From Panorpa germanica (lineage: Eukaryota; Arthropoda; Insecta; Mecoptera; Panorpidae), in contig OY783205.1 in NCBI GenBank assembly GCA_963678705.1, positions 2,046,001 to 2,110,000 of the forward strand: 64,000 bases of DNA, in the 5' to 3' direction. Shown piece after piece: positions 34,738 to 46,185 of this stretch. Below the pieces are notes generated by a model. It searched no databases. It had not been told where the DNA came from and worked only from the letters and a program-made list of their open reading frames with translations. Within the stretch, counting starts at the first letter, position 1, and every line of letters starts with the position of its first letter. Made by a program: the position numbers and the translations under genes.

Positions 34738-35714
34738 TTAAACTGTATGAAGTCTTTTATGCTGTTTTAAGTTGCTAGAGTAAGAAGACGAGAAATTGCA
34801 ATGATCACATTTATAAGGTCTTTCTTCCGTATGTGTAAGCATATGACTTTTTAAGTTATTATTCTGGCTAAATGACATTGAACACTTATGACAAGGGTAA
34901 GGTCTTTCTCCCGTATGTGTACGCATATGAATTTTCAAGATATCTCTACGGCTAAATGACATTGAACACTTATCACAAGGGTAAGGTCTTTCCCCCGTAT
35001 GTGTACGCATATGGATTTTCAAGGTATCTCTACGTCTAAATGTCATTGAACACTTATCACAAGGGTAAGGTCTTTCCCCCGTATGTGTACGCATATGGAT
35101 TTTCAAGATATCTCTACGGCTAAATGACATTGAACACTTATCACAAGGGTAAGGTCTTTCTCCCGTATGGATACGCATATGGATTTTCAAGCTACTACTT
35201 TGGCTAAATGACATTGAACACTTATCACAAGGGTAAGGTCTTTCCCCCGTATGTGTACGTATATGTCTTTTCAAGTGACTATTCTGCCAAAATGACATTG
35301 GACACTCATCACAAGGATAAGGATTTTTTCCTCTATGGATATGTTTATGTCTATTCAATTTTGATAAAGACGGAAATGATTTTTCACACTGATCACAATG
35401 GTGACGTATTGTCTTAGTGTCTGATCTCTGTGTAACACCCAATAAAGTTGGGGAGCAATTCGATGCATTATTACGTCTGTTCGCAGAATAAAGTGTTCCT
35501 TCATTGTCTGAGTTTGTAATAACTCTACTGGAATCTAGCTTATTTAATTCATCGCAAGACGACATCTTCTTTAATTTTTTTGCACATAAATGGTTTTGCA
35601 AAATATTTGTTGATATATAGGACTCTTGACATGTATCACAAAGGAACTTTTCCTCTAATAATCCACCTGGGGTCAGAAGATCTGGTTGAGTTCTTTCCAT
35701 ATTTACCAAGTTAT
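34738..35714 (-). CDS. C2H2 zinc-finger gene copy 2, finger exon
   Basis: Terminal exon from TTCCAG|ATAAC (35714) to the stop after KRLHTV at 34738; about 325 codons. Order: NLVNMERTQ linker, one C2HC-like finger (CDTC...HLC), a spacer of about 70 residues, then eight C2H2 fingers with TGERP linkers. Six share the scaffold YPC(D/H)(E/K)C(S/P)M(S/T)F, and the last is YKCDHCNF. Helix residues differ between fingers (QNSHLKR, QSSSLKI, RRDILKI, RRDTLKI, QNNNLKS), and the RRDILKI finger occurs twice in almost the same DNA. This is the longest and most intact finger array of the four. Predicted nuclear DNA-binding regulator. AATAAA on the minus strand at 34631-34636. Confidence 0.9.
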
Positions 35715-36129
35715 CTGGAAGATGTTACAAATAAACAATATTGAAAAATATTTTCAAAATTTACGAAGTGATTCATTTAAAGGTCAAACAAAAATGAATT
35801 AAAAATAAATTCAATTACCGACCGACCAAAGAAGGATTGCGTTCAGAATTCAATATAACTTTGTTACTTGTGAACAGAAATTGTGGTTAGACCGTATTGT
35901 CAAAATCGCAAAATCGGAAGTGACGTAAACTTCAGCAAATAAATATAAAGTGTAATTAATTAAATAATAAATTATGATCTAAGAAATTATAAAAAATGCA
36001 CACGCCGAAGACAAACAGTAAATGGAAAAGCGAAAATGCCAACATTTTGAAAAAGTACAAATATTGCAAATAATCAAGTAATTCGTATTAATTACTTTTT
36101 ATAGAGGTGTTCTTCTAAATCGAATTTAC

Positions 36130-37384
36130 CTGCTTCGGTCGTACTGATTGTCGGTAATGGAGGATCTAATAGTGCATCACTTTTTTGTCTACAAGGCAGA
36201 GTGTAGTTGTGTTTCTCATTTTCCACTTCTTGTTTGACTGATATAGAATGCAGTAACTGAATTGCATTAGCATCTACTGCTGTGTACCTTTGAAGTAACT
36301 TAATATTTTATTCCGTGAACTATTTTAGAAATTTAGTGTTAAAATGATTCGAAAATGATCCGAAACTGAGGTTCAGAAGCAAACTGTAATACCTCACGCC
36401 AACTTAGATTTCAAAAAAATGGTTTTAGATTTCCCCATCTAGAATAAACTAGCGCCAATAGCCCGACCAGAATTTCATTTGTAATCCCTGCCTGGCTATT
36501 CCATTGCGATTCTAAGGGACGTAATGTAAAACACAGTAGTAAATCGCAGCCAGTTCGTAACTGACAAACCCAGTAACAATTGAATTTCCGAATTCATAAT
36601 AAATACTTTGAGAACTCAGCGCATCTGTCGTTAATACAGATGTAGTAATTACTGACATCTCCACCACAAAAATTATTTCAGCCAGCGATGTGCCTGCTTA
36701 ATCTGGAAGAGGCCAATATCAATTATCTCAAAAACTAGACCTGATAGGTGAAATCTGACGGTAATTTTAGAATAAACTGGTTAACCCAAGAATTATCTTC
36801 AAAGGGTTGAAACATGCAGGTACCAAAACGAGTGTTGGCCCGTATTTTTGTTATGAATATTTACTTTTAAACACGACATCGTCTTGAGAATTATTTCTCT
36901 TTGTAAATGACATAATCCCTTTAAAGATGGTGCTCCTCTTGCTTAGTGTACAAAGGTGAGCACCACGCAAAATAATAAAATGGTAATATTACGTTATAAT
37001 TTATATTTTAGTAAACAAACCCATCGTCAGCCCCTCCCATGACTTGATCGTAGGGGTACTTAAATGCTAAGTTTACTTTTTCATGACAGATCTCGCAAAT
37101 AACTTGATTAGGATCATCTTCGACTTCTTCTTTTTTATATGTCAGTACGTGTGGTATGCAGGCCCGCATTTGAGGGAGAGCAGGCGGACGTACTGCTCCG
37201 GGGCCTTTACAAGTGACATAAAAACAATGAATTATTCAAAGAGTTGAAGAGAAAAAAAGTGTACCTTTTGTTCGGAAAATAATTAGGGGCCTCAACTGGT
37301 TCGTTGCACCAGGGCCTCCACATCTCTGAATTCGACACTGGTATTATTGGTACTTTATTTTCCATCCTGATTCTTTTTTTGCAC
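36130..37384 (-). CDS. Zinc-finger gene copy 2, upstream exons with ZAD-like half-domain
   Basis: Exon 2 equivalent is 36130-36242 (KQEVENEKHNYTLP..., donor GCAG|GTAAAT). Further up, 37060-37169 opens with an ATG (MRACIPHVLTYKKEEVEDD) and encodes DPNQVICEICHEKVNLAFK before a TTTAA|GTACCC donor. Its 110 nt end in phase for exon 2 (AA|G TCA). The C-x2-C followed by a hydrophobic/aromatic helix resembles the second half of a ZAD domain, the N-terminal dimerisation module of many insect C2H2 proteins; no first C-x2-C was found. At exon 2 the acceptor that reads TTCTAG|GTC in copies 1 and 3 is TTCTATATC here, so splicing may use another site. A further exon (37265-37384, MENK frame) precedes. The exon model is inferred. 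Confidence 0.5.
36371..37083 (-). other. 0.7-kb segment present only in copy 2
   Basis: Absent from copies 1, 3 and 4 at the same place. It contains the 3' part of the ZAD-like exon and its donor plus what reads as intron. No repeat termini were seen at its edges, which argues for deletion in the other copies rather than insertion here. Confidence 0.7.
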
Positions 37385-37487
37385 CTATAAGTAAAATATA
37401 TGTAAGTAAGTTTAGTAATTTTTGTTTAATCATTTCTGTTGCTTACGTGTCTTACAAAGTGAGGTTAGGTTTTCTACTTTAACAACT

Positions 37488-37719
37488 GACAATAATTTGA
37501 CGAATTATAAAATGGTAAAGCAAGATGGACTCGTTACTATTTTGACGTTTGCGGATTCATAAAATGCTTTTGATGTAATTTATGCTAGTAGAAATGTCTC
37601 CCATTTACACTGTTCTGCCTCTCTTCAACAATTATTAACAGGAAAACAAAGCATCTATTGAAACATCGCATGAAACACAACTTGTTTCCTTCAATTACTG
37701 GTTTTGAACTTTATATTTA
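37488..37719 (-). promoter_or_regulatory. Near-invariant upstream block, unit 2
   Basis: Reads the same as 24981-25211 by eye. It lies just upstream of the first conserved exon. Confidence 0.5.
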
Positions 37720-38332
37720 ATTTTTCTATTGATTTTATTTTCTATTGTATTTTACTTTTCTGTAGATAAATTGTTTTAGCATTAAAGAAATTATGGTTTA
37801 AAATTGTAGTCAGTGGTGCTAAGGGTAGGATTAGGTAGATTTTACATTGGAATATTCGAGAAGGGTTCTTGTTCTAATTTGCACTTCTATATTATTATAC
37901 TCGTATCAATTTATTTCAGATACAAAACTAATCATGCAAATCAGGCTACAGCAACTCATACCAATACAATACAACCACACTGTAATTCTGCTAATACTGC
38001 ACTGGTGGTAAAATTGTAATAGTACAGTGTACAGTGGTGTATACATAAATATTAAAGAAGATTAGATAACCGTCGGTTCATCTTATGATAAGGTAAACTA
38101 ATGCGAAACACTCTAATACATCCAACTCAAAAAGTCGTCGTCGCATGTAGTATGCTGCAGTGCAAGAGCGACCTTAAATTTTTAAATTATGTTTAGATAT
38201 TAAAGAACAGAATGAGATGGTACAGAATTAAGTAAATCGCAACAACGATTTAATACATTTTTTCTTAAATAAATCATTTGATAATACTATTTTACCAGTT
38301 ACAGAGATCAAAAGTTATAAAAATTAGAAGAA

Positions 38333-38345
38333 CACGTGACGTCAC
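38333..38345. promoter_or_regulatory. E-box/CRE-like motif CACGTGACGTCAC, unit 2
   Basis: Same motif and relative place as in unit 1. Confidence 0.45.
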
Positions 38346-38430
38346 GGGTGTGTCCTGTGTTAGCGATTAATTAGTGTGTTGCAACAGAGTCTACAAGAGC
38401 AAGCATTTCAAACGATCTTTGTAGTCCTAA

Positions 38431-39309
38431 CCCAGTAAACATTTTGGAGTAAATTCTACTTAATTTCTATTACATATCATGAATTTTTTGTCTGGAACGT
38501 GTTCGTTTTCTATTCAGTCCTTTTTATGAGCTTCAAAAGGTCCTTTTTATGAGCTTCAGACATTGCAACGACGGTTCACTGCTGAATTATAAGCGGAGTA
38601 GGTTTATGATTTATGACCGGAGTTATAAACTTAAAACTAGCAATGGTATAAAACTTAATTGAATTCTACATTTTAGAGTCTGCAAAAAATAAATATTTAA
38701 ATGAAGAAATAAATAGATGTAATCTTTAGTACGGATCGTTATTTTTTTAATGAATATTATTCATCTTCAACAATACTCGTTATATTAGTTTTTTACATTG
38801 TTTTGGTGATTCAAAAATCCACGATCGGCAGGTCTGCGTTATGTTTAAAACCTCTGTCTTACCATCGCTAAGTACTATCTTCGTTTATATACATTCTATT
38901 CGGGGATTGAGGGAGATAGCGTCTGTCTATTACCGCTAAAGAAATATTTGTTGAAAAAGGATAGCATATACTTTAAACATCTGTACAGAACGAAATACTA
39001 TACAAGTATACAAGTGTAACGGTGAAAAATATATTTTACTTGTCTAACGCACCTCGTTTCTCTCTCACTTTTAATAAATAAACTTTCATTTACAGAATAA
39101 ATGAAATGAATGTGAATTTAAAAAAAATATATCCATGTGGGAAAGAAACAGAAATACTTAATGAATGATGTTGGAAAAAAAAAGAATATTATTATGAAAA
39201 ACTAACACAAAATCTGTGACAGGTAGAGAACTTGTAAAGCGTTAGAATAGAATTGTACGAGTGACTCGAACTTCACCAAATAGGTCACTTCACCAAATTG
39301 TTTACTGGG
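38431..39309 (+). mobile_element. CCCAGTAAACA-family element in unit 2 (879 bp)
   Basis: Perfect termini CCCAGTAAACA / TGTTTACTGGG. Units 3 and 4 give the empty site: the unit reads CCTAAATGTCTGAC there, and here CCTAA and AAATGTCTGAC flank the element, implying a 2-bp (AA) duplication. Related to 2340-4171 but without its central 0.85 kb. Confidence 0.85.
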
Positions 39310-42051
39310 AAATGTCTGACAGGAACCTAACCAATCCTGAGGCTCAGTTTCAAATATTATCTACAGGTGTTCAAACAACAATAACATTTCTTATAAAATG
39401 ACCGTTGTAAATAGGGTTGCCTAGGAATATCAAAACATTTTTAAATCACTGACGTACTTAACATACAAATTACGCCGACAAAAGATGGCTTAGGTAAAAC
39501 TGAAGCGGAAAACCAAAATTGTAAGTAAATTTATATAAATAAATCTGCTTATAAGCATATTACATACATATCAATAAAAATACTTAAAAATCTGCCATAA
39601 AAACTGATAAACGATTTATTCTTGACTTGACACACTTTATATTTTAATACTTAAATATAATACATTGTTGAGATAAATAATAAAACAATTTAATTAAACT
39701 AAATTAGTGTTATTAAAAGAATATTTACTATTAAAACAATACTCTGAGACAGAGAAATATAGATTGATCTTCTTCATTCGTTTGCGGGCATTGTAGTACT
39801 GGCTTTGTTAGATTTGTTTTCCCATATTAAAATAATAAAACAAAAATATATTAGATAATCACAACTTTAAGTAAGATGCATCACAGTTTTAAGCATTTAT
39901 TAAATTACAATTGCTCTGTTCATGCTAAGTGATTTATCCAGCCATATAATCTATGAATTATTTGAATTAGTGGAAATATAAGTCTTTTAATATAATTAAT
40001 ATAAGGTAAGTTTAAAACGTTAAGACAGCCCTGTTAAGATTTATAAAAACCACGTGGTTTTCTATAAGGCACGTCGCGTAAGAACATAATCGAGCTCGAA
40101 TTTATACCTTGATTTTTTATTTAATTTTATTATATATTTTTTATTTTATAAATCGCTATCTGGGGGTAGTGACTTATTTGTGAAGAAAATAAGGGATGTA
40201 AGCTTAATACAATATATTTTAACTTTTACCGTATGAACGTATAATTACAACTCTTATTTTAGAACTCACTTAAAAGTAACAAAATCTAATTTTAAAACAA
40301 TATATAATGTACAATGGAATAGGATAACAATATCAATAGACAATAATTTCCTTTCTCTTGCGAACAATTATAAATATTCTGTAAACAGTGTTAGAACAGA
40401 ATCAATTCAATAAAACATGATCAATTATATAAAAATGATAAACATTTAAATTAAAAACTACATCAAACTATACAGAAATACGTTTGCTTCGATCCACGAA
40501 ATACTGAACAATCTCGATAAAATTGTGTGCTTCAATGTTCTATTGATGATGGTCTATTATTTTAGGTTATAAATTTACATATTTCATTTTATTATTTTGT
40601 AATTATACGTTTTTTGTAAAAAAAAACTACATCAAGATCTTGCGATAGCTACAGTAAGGCAAGATATTGAAACTGAAGCAGTAAAAGATAAAGGCCGTGT
40701 TGCAAACCAAGCAAAGACATTACTGACCAACCTAATGTTGTGTCACTGTTGGAACAGTCACAATATTAATAAATTCAAAAAATTAAACTAAAGTGTTAGA
40801 GGCTACAATGTTTTAATTTTTTATACAATTCAAGAATTTATTTCATTGCAAGTATTGTTTAGCAATTTTAATGAAATGGATAAGGTGAGAAAATATTTTA
40901 GAAGTAAGTAAATACTAAGTAAAAAGCGTTACGTAAACTCAACATAACTTAGTACTCTTCCTGAAGACTGGACTCAATACAACTTGTGTGATGAAGTTAA
41001 TACTAAAGAAGCGGGAGGAGGAGCAACTGGCCAACTAAAGCTGCACGCATAATTATCCCAAAGCTAATCATGTTGAAGTGTCGTGTTGAAGAAACACACA
41101 TAGTTAAGTACACATGCACTCGCATCTCGGGCTGCATAAAAGTCTTTTAAGAACTTTGTTATACAGTCCCGTATTTGTGGAACACACTAGCATCATGACC
41201 TACGCGATTACTAAAGTGGTGCTACTTTAAGTTTTTAAAATTAAAATATTCACTTGCATTCAACAAGATCTGGTAGACATAAAGTAGACATAACAAACTC
41301 AATGTTACAAACATATTATTATCAATAAATACGTTCAACGAATATCTGTCTTTTAAGGGGATACGGTTTTACCTTATTTTTTCATTTTCTTATATTTGTT
41401 TATATTAATGTACAACATATTAAGTTTATTGTGTGAAAATTTGAAGTCGATTGGAGAAAAACTGTCGGAGATTTAGACTTTAAAGTCTTCACCTCTCTGG
41501 TCTGGTTTTGTCTTACTTTTGAAACTTTTAATGCGTTGTTCTCACACATACCTTTTTCAGAGTCGGTGCCCTTTTTAGCTGAAAATCTACTGGGCCGATT
41601 CTTTTAAAATTTTGCACATTTTTTCTTTACATAAATTTCGTGGTAACGGTGTTCAGTTTTTTTTAATTTTTTTAGAATACCAAAGTTTTTGATTCTTTTC
41701 ATGAAAAATCGGTATTTTGACTGAATTGAAAAATCAATAAAAAATAACTCGATAGAGTTACCTGCAGAAACTTATCAACTAATGAAATTATTTTGGATTT
41801 TTGATTTCAGAAAATCCTTTGATGCGTTATGAGTGGCACCGTAATGTTACTTTTTTTTGCAACGTCTGCGGAGATTCGCTGTCAATGGCTCATTTCTTGA
41901 TATTTATTTATGAAAATTTTACAGTGTTTTTTAAATAATACTTTATCATGTAATGATTATAGTAATAATTATATATTAACTGTGTCCTCAAAAACATTAT
42001 CGAAAATATGCTTTTAATTATCGTTTTCTCTTCAAATAATAGCATAAAATA

Positions 42052-42585
42052 TTTTATGAAAATTTGTTAAGGGGCCCAAATAATGGCTAAAGATTTTTTA
42101 CAAAAGGAACAAAAACGCTCGCATTGAACTAAATAATTATATATTGATTATACGTCATTACTTACAATTAATACTCCTAGGAACTTGGCTAGCCAAACAA
42201 TTCTAATCAAATATATACTGTTCTTGCCTTTTGTTGGGCGAATTTATTTATTAAATCATTTAAAGAAGCGAAACTGAAGGCGATTTCAGTTTTTCTAAAT
42301 GTTCTGCTTCTATAGACAATAGTTACAAGTCTGATAGCCTTTCCAGTCCCATAGAAGTGTTTAGAAGAATAGAAAACATGGTGTTGTTACCTCCGGAAAA
42401 CTGGATGCAAGGCAATTGAATTTTATCAGTAATAATTCCTTGAGTTCCTTACGAAATGAATTTTCTGAATTTCAGATTTTAAGCATGTTTGCAAAGCAAT
42501 GAATTGTTCATAAAGATCAACTGACATGTCTTTACTGTATTTACCAGACAATTTTCCTGCATACTTTTTTATTATTTCGTTTACT
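42052..42585 (-). mobile_element. Deleted hAT (ZMYM1-like) remnant in unit 3
   Basis: Matches the left ends of 50353-53585 and 60400-61909 (GATTTTTTACAAAAGGAACA, then the ACTGGATGCAAGGCAATTGA block). Both termini are lost, and the right side joins directly to the CTCTGTCAGTTACATTAAG unit sequence. Confidence 0.75.
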
Positions 42586-43072
42586 CTGTCAGTTACATTA
42601 AGAACGTGTCCTACACATTTCAGTCAAATCACATCAAGAAATATGAGTCCCGATAATGGACTTGCCGACACCGTCATAGTTAGCTATCGGCACTAAGTAC
42701 AGCCAAATCAACGCCGAGCTTAATTCTACGTCTAACTTCATTTAAATTAGTAATTTAGTTTAAAAGTGTTACTTATGCATATATTTTGTAAATAAAAACG
42801 CTTTTAAAAATGAATAATTTATTAATTAACTTGTCAATATCTTAAATTATTAAAATTGCTTACTACATTTTGTTAAACCCATGTTAAACTTGCTTAAACT
42901 ATGTGAACCTCTGTCTAAATGACGTAATAATACAATATATAACATATAACGATAAGGTTTTTAAATTTATTAAAATTGAAAGTTTTTTAATGTGTGTGTT
43001 ACGTACACAAAGTCTCATTAGTTGAAGATTCTGAATAAATGATCTTCCCTATTTAACACAATGGTAAGACTG

Positions 43073-43797
43073 TTAAACTGTATGAAGTCTTTTATGTTGT
43101 TTTAAGTTGCTAGAGTAAGAAGACAAGAAATTGCAATGATCACATTTATAAGGTCTTTCTCCTGTATGTGTACGCATATGATTTTTTAAGTTAGCCCTAA
43201 GGCTAAATGACATTGAACACTCATGACAGGGGTAAGGCTTTTCTCCCGTATGTGTACGCATATGTATTTTCAAGGCATCTCTACGGCTAAATGACATTGG
43301 ACACTCATGACAGGGGTAAGGCTTTTCTCCCGTATGTGTACGTATATGTCTTTTCAAGTGACTATTCTTCCAAAATGACATTGGACACTCATCACAAGGA
43401 TAAGGTTTTTTTCCTCTATGGATATGTTTATGTCTATCCAATTTTGATAAAGACGGAAATGATTTCTCACACTGATCACATTGGTGACGTATTGTCTTAG
43501 TATCTGATCTCTGTGTAACACCCAATAAAGTTGGGGACCAATTTGAAGCATTATTACGTGTGTTCGCAGAATAAAGTGTTCCTGCATTGTCTGTGTTTGT
43601 AATGACTCTACTGGAATATAGCTTATTTAATTCATCGCAAGACGACATCTTCTTGGATTTATTTGCACATAAATGGTTTTGGAAAATATTTGTTGATATG
43701 TAGGACTCTTGACATGTATCACAAAGGAACTTTTCCTCTAATAATCCACATGGGGTCAGACGATCTAGTTGAGTTCTTTCTATATTTACCAAGTTAT
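43073..43797 (-). CDS. C2H2 zinc-finger gene copy 3, finger exon
   Basis: Terminal exon from TTCCAG|ATAAC (43797) to the stop after KRLHTV at 43073; about 241 codons. The early Met found in the other copies is Ile in the homologous position (NIERTQ), which does not matter if the frame enters by splicing from exon 2. One C2HC-like finger (CDTC...HLC) is followed by five C2H2 fingers: HQCDQC, YPCDEC, YPCHEC twice, and YKCDHC, with TGEKP/TGERP linkers. Helix segments are SLSKLDR, KNSHLKR, RRDALKI, LRANLKN and YSSNLKQ. Shortest intact array; it lacks the middle fingers of copy 2 but keeps its first and last. AATAAA on the minus strand at 42966-42971. Predicted nuclear DNA-binding protein. Confidence 0.88.
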
Positions 43798-44231
43798 CTG
43801 GAAGATGTTACAAATAAACATTATTGAAAAATATTTTCAAAATTTACGAAGTGATTCATTTAAAGGTCAAACAAAATGAATTAAAATAAATTCAATTACC
43901 GAGCAACCAGAGAACAATTGCGTTCAGAATTAAATATAACTTTGTTACTTGTGAACAGAAATTGTGGTTAGAACGTATTGTCAAAATCGCAAAATCGGAA
44001 GTGACGTAAACTTCAGCAAATAAATATAAAGTGTAATTAATTAAATAATAAATTATGATCTAAGAAATTATAAGAAATGCACACCCCGAAGACAAACAAT
44101 AAATGGAAAAGCGAAAATGCCAACATTTTGACATAAATATAACTAACGGAAATAAAGTACAAATATTGCAAATAATCAAATAATTCGTATTAATTACTTT
44201 TTATAGAGGTGTTCTTCTAAATCGAATTTAC

Positions 44232-44858
44232 CTGCTTCGGTCGTACTGATTGCCGGTAATGAACGATCTAATAGTGCATCACTTTCTTGTCTACAAGGCA
44301 GAGTGTAGTTGTGTTTCTCATTTTTAAATTCCATGTTAACGGAACTAGGATTAACTGACGCACCATTATCTTGCTTACGCGGCAGAGTGTATTGTTTCTC
44401 AATTTCCACTTCTTGTTTGACTGACCTAGAATGCAGTAACTGAATTGCATTAGCATCTGCTGCTGTGTACCTTTGAAGTAACTCAATATTTAATTCCGTG
44501 AACTATTTTAGAAATATAGTGTTAAAATGTTTCGAAAATGATCCGAAGCCTATCATACGTACTGACAGATCTCGCAGATAACTTGATTGGGATCATATTC
44601 GACTTCTTCTTCTTTATATGTCAGTACGTATGGAATTCAGGATTTGAGGGAGGGCAGGCGGACCTACTGCCCCAGGGCCTCCACAAGTGACACAAAAACA
44701 ATGAATTATTAAAAGAGTTGAAGAGAAAAAAAGTGTACCTTTTGTTCCGAATAGAATTAGGGGCCTCCACTGGTTCGTCGCACCAGGGCCTCCACATCTC
44801 TGAATTCGATACTGGTATTATTGGTACTTTATTTTCCATCCTGATTTTCTTTTTGCAC
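44232..44858 (-). CDS. Zinc-finger gene copy 3, upstream exons (extended exon 2)
   Basis: Exon 2 is 44232-44425 (194 bp), from TTCTAG|GTCAG to GCAG|GTAAAT. It is 81 bp (27 codons) longer than in the other copies and stays in frame. The extra part encodes IEKQYTLPRKQDNGASVN, a diverged duplicate of the following NEKHNYTLPCRQESDA. The upstream exon 44739-44858 holds the MENKVPIIPVSNSEMWRPW start. The ZAD-like exon is truncated as in copies 1 and 4, with a 14-bp inverted repeat at 44554-44567 / 44619-44632. Confidence 0.55.
44554..44632. repeat. 14-bp inverted repeat at deletion junction, copy 3
   Basis: CATACGTACTGACA and TGTCAGTACGTATG, same layout as copy 1. Confidence 0.9.
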
Positions 44859-44961
44859 CTATAAGTAAAATATATGTAAGTAAGTTTAGTAAATTTTGTT
44901 TAATCATTGCTGTTGCTTTCGTGTCTTACAAAGTGAGGTTAAGTTTTCTATTTTAACAACT

Positions 44962-45193
44962 GACAATAATTTGACGAATTATAAAATGGTAAAGCAAGAT
45001 GGACTCGTTACTATTTTGACGTTTGCGGATTCATAAAATGTTTTTGATGTAATTTATGCTAGTAGAAATGTCTCCCATTTACACTGTTCTGCCTCTCTTC
45101 AACAATTATTAACAGGAAAACAAAGCATCTATTGAAACATCGCATGAAACACAACTTGTTTCCTTCAATTACTGGTTTTGAACTTTATATTTA
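44962..45193 (-). promoter_or_regulatory. Near-invariant upstream block, unit 3
   Basis: Same block as 24981-25211, with one visible substitution (AAAATGTTTTTG for AAAATGCTTTTG). Confidence 0.5.
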
Positions 45194-45721
45194 ATTTTTC
45201 TATTGATTTTATTTTCTATTGTATTTTACTTTTCTGTAGATAAATTGTTTTAACATTAAAGAAATTATGGTTTAAAATTGTAGTCAGTTACAGATATTAC
45301 ATTGGAATATTCGAGAAGGATTACAAAACTAATCATGCAAATCAGGCTACAGCAACTGCTAATAGCTTCTGCTAATACTTCACTGGTGGTAAAATTGTAG
45401 TAGTACAGTGTACAGTGGTGTATTCATAAATATTAAAGAAGATTAGAGAACCGTCGGTTCATTTTATGATAAGGTAAACTAATGCGAAACACTCTAATAC
45501 ATTCAACTCAAAAAGTCGTCGTCGCATGTAGTATGCTGCAGTGTAAGAGCGACCTTAAATTTTTAAATTATGATTAGATATTGAAGAATAGAATAAGATG
45601 GTACAGAATTAAGTAAATTGAAACAACGATTTAATATATTTTTTCTTAAATAAATCATAGTGTCATCTGATACTACTATTTTAACAGTAACAGAGATCAA
45701 AAGTTATAAAAATTAGAAGAA

Positions 45722-45734
45722 CACGTGACGTCAC
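45722..45734. promoter_or_regulatory. E-box/CRE-like motif CACGTGACGTCAC, unit 3
   Basis: Same motif and relative place as in unit 1. Confidence 0.45.
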
Positions 45735-46185
45735 GGGTGTGTCCTGTGTTAGCGACTAATTAGTGTGTTGCAACAGAGTCTACAAGAGCAAGCATTTCAA
45801 ACGATCTTTGTAGCCTAAATGTCTGACAGGAACCTAACCAATCCTGAGGCTCAGTTTCAAATATTATCTACAGGTGTTCAAACAACAATAACAGTTCTTA
45901 TTAAATGACCGTTGTAAATAGGGTTGCCTAGGAATATCAACGCTTACAAAACATTTTTAAATCAGTGACGTATTTAACATACTCGTACGAATTACGTCGA
46001 CAAAAGATGGGTTAGGTAAAACTGAAGCGGAAAACCAAAATTGTAAGTAAATTTATATAAATAAATCTGCTTATAAGCATATTACATACATATTAATAAA
46101 AATACTTAAAAATCTGCTCTAAAAACCGATAAACGATTTATTCTTGACTTGACACACTTTTAATTTTAATACTATTATATAATAT

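Larger units (their letters stand above)
33768..40616 (-). repeat. Tandem unit 2 of the zinc-finger gene array
   Basis: Homologous to units 1, 3 and 4 over gene and flanks. It alone carries the extra 0.7 kb at 36371-37083 and the CCCAGTAAACA-family element at 38431-39309. The left part is shortened (about 33900). Confidence 0.85.

Noticed and set aside
41354-42000. TTAAGGGGATACGG block as a separate transposon
   Set aside because: It is shared by units 3 and 5 as part of the unit, and no opposite end or empty site was found, so it was not called as an element.
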